A DNA stretch of 64,000 nt from Bremia lactucae. Taxonomy: Eukaryota > Oomycota > Peronosporomycetes > Peronosporales > Peronosporaceae. The notes beneath the pieces were generated by a model. That model saw only the letters and a program-made list of their open reading frames with translations. It searched no databases and was not told where the DNA came from. Location of the stretch: NCBI RefSeq assembly GCF_004359215.1, contig NC_090611.1:1849014-1913013 (forward strand), read 5' to 3'. Shown here piece by piece: positions 63,521 through 64,000 of the stretch (position 1 is the first letter of the stretch; every line of letters starts with the position of its first letter). A program made the translations under genes and the position numbers.

Positions 63521-64000
63521 TGTCATTTCGGCATAATTGCGGGAGTACTTGTGCAAGTACGCCGCTAATTTAAGGAAACTTTCGAAGTCCCTTGACATCG
63601 ACTGAAACTGGCAAGTAGGTAGTTGCCTTGATCTTTTCGGGATCGGGGCGCACGCTATGTTTACCGACGATGCACCCAAGAAGTGGTATTTCGCTTGCAG
63701 CGAATATGCACTTCTCGAAATTTGCGTAGAACTTATGCTCTCGCATAAGTGTAAGAACATGACGAACGTGAGTTTTATGAACTTTCACGCCCGTCTTTCC
63801 GGCTATGGCTCGGCTATGGACGAATACATCATCAAAATAACTCGGTGCGAATTCTCGCACCGGTGTCAACAGATTCGTTACGCATCTGTTGAATGTTGCA
63901 GGGGCGTTACTAAGCCCCTGTGGCATTACTAGCCATTCTCCGAGCAACCCACTGGAGTGCTCACTGCTGTGTACGGGATGTCCCGTTCACGCATAAGGAT
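63521..64000 (-). pseudogene. E13 reverse transcriptase (partial)
   Basis: Frame 63570-63947: LVMPQGLSNAPATFNRCVTN, APSYFDDVFVHSRAIA (intact Y-F-D-D) and LLGCIVGKHSVRPDPEKIKA. A frameshift in the thumb separates it from the RNase H frame. The N-terminal half lies beyond the window. Confidence 0.85.

Larger units (their letters stand above)
60736..64000 (-). mobile_element. Ty3/Gypsy chromodomain retrotransposon copy E13 (family A)
   Basis: Minus-strand copy running off the right edge. It keeps RT (part), RNase H, integrase, linker, chromodomain and the end of the antisense-ORF region; its 3' LTR is missing. Its integrase is closest to E2 and it has the fewest lesions per kb of the copies here. 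Confidence 0.85.

Overview
The window looks like a repeat-swollen nuclear segment of an oomycete (a Phytophthora or downy-mildew relative). This is an inference from its content. Roughly 58 of 64 kb are broken Ty3/Gypsy LTR retrotransposons of the chromodomain type, the rest is one long intronless protein gene, and there is one assembly gap (28780-29507). I see no rRNA or tRNA gene, CRISPR array, operon or secreted-effector gene. The species cannot be named from sequence alone.

The one clearly functional gene is at 34153-39657 on the minus strand. It encodes 1834 residues in a single open frame: an XPG/FEN1-like (Asteroid-type) PIN nuclease domain fused to a complete DExH-box helicase. It sits in about 6.1 kb of non-repeat DNA, with a decayed LTR element ending 303 bp beyond its stop and a solo LTR starting 314 bp upstream of its ATG.

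The retroelement copies are numbered here by position, with four LTR families (A-D). E1 (+, family C tail) 1-1819; E2 (-, A) 1820-7071; E3 (+, old B-like relic) 7072-9720; E4 (+, B) 10348-12989; E5 (-, A, most complete) 12990-20426; E6 (-, C) 20911-27530; E7 (+, D, with gap) 27718-33849; solo LTR A 39971-40410; E8 (-, 3' half, D-type integrase with B LTR) 40563-43499; E9 (- gag scrap) 43500-44281; E10 (+, D) 44588-48342; E11 (+, C) 48343-54420; E12 (-, C) 54522-60720; E13 (-, A, runs off the right edge) 60721-64000. Internal order, where kept, is gag with CCHC knuckle, protease, reverse transcriptase, RNase H, integrase, GPY/F module, long linker, chromodomain, then about 1 kb before the polypurine tract and 3' LTR. 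Every copy is interrupted by stops, frameshifts, deletions or inversions, so I annotate the pol and gag pieces as pseudogenes.

The most interesting points are: (1) the nuclease-helicase fusion; (2) a reading frame on the strand opposite to pol, lying between the chromodomain and the 3' LTR, with the same protein features in six copies of two families and an unrelated 256-residue antisense frame in the same place in a third group; (3) repeated small clean inversions and fold-backs inside element copies, including one near-palindrome turned into a perfect 22-bp hairpin; (4) a 1039-bp tract identical between E2 and E5 although their flanks have diverged; and (5) 325-bp near-identical flanks on both sides of the N gap, pointing to an assembly artefact.
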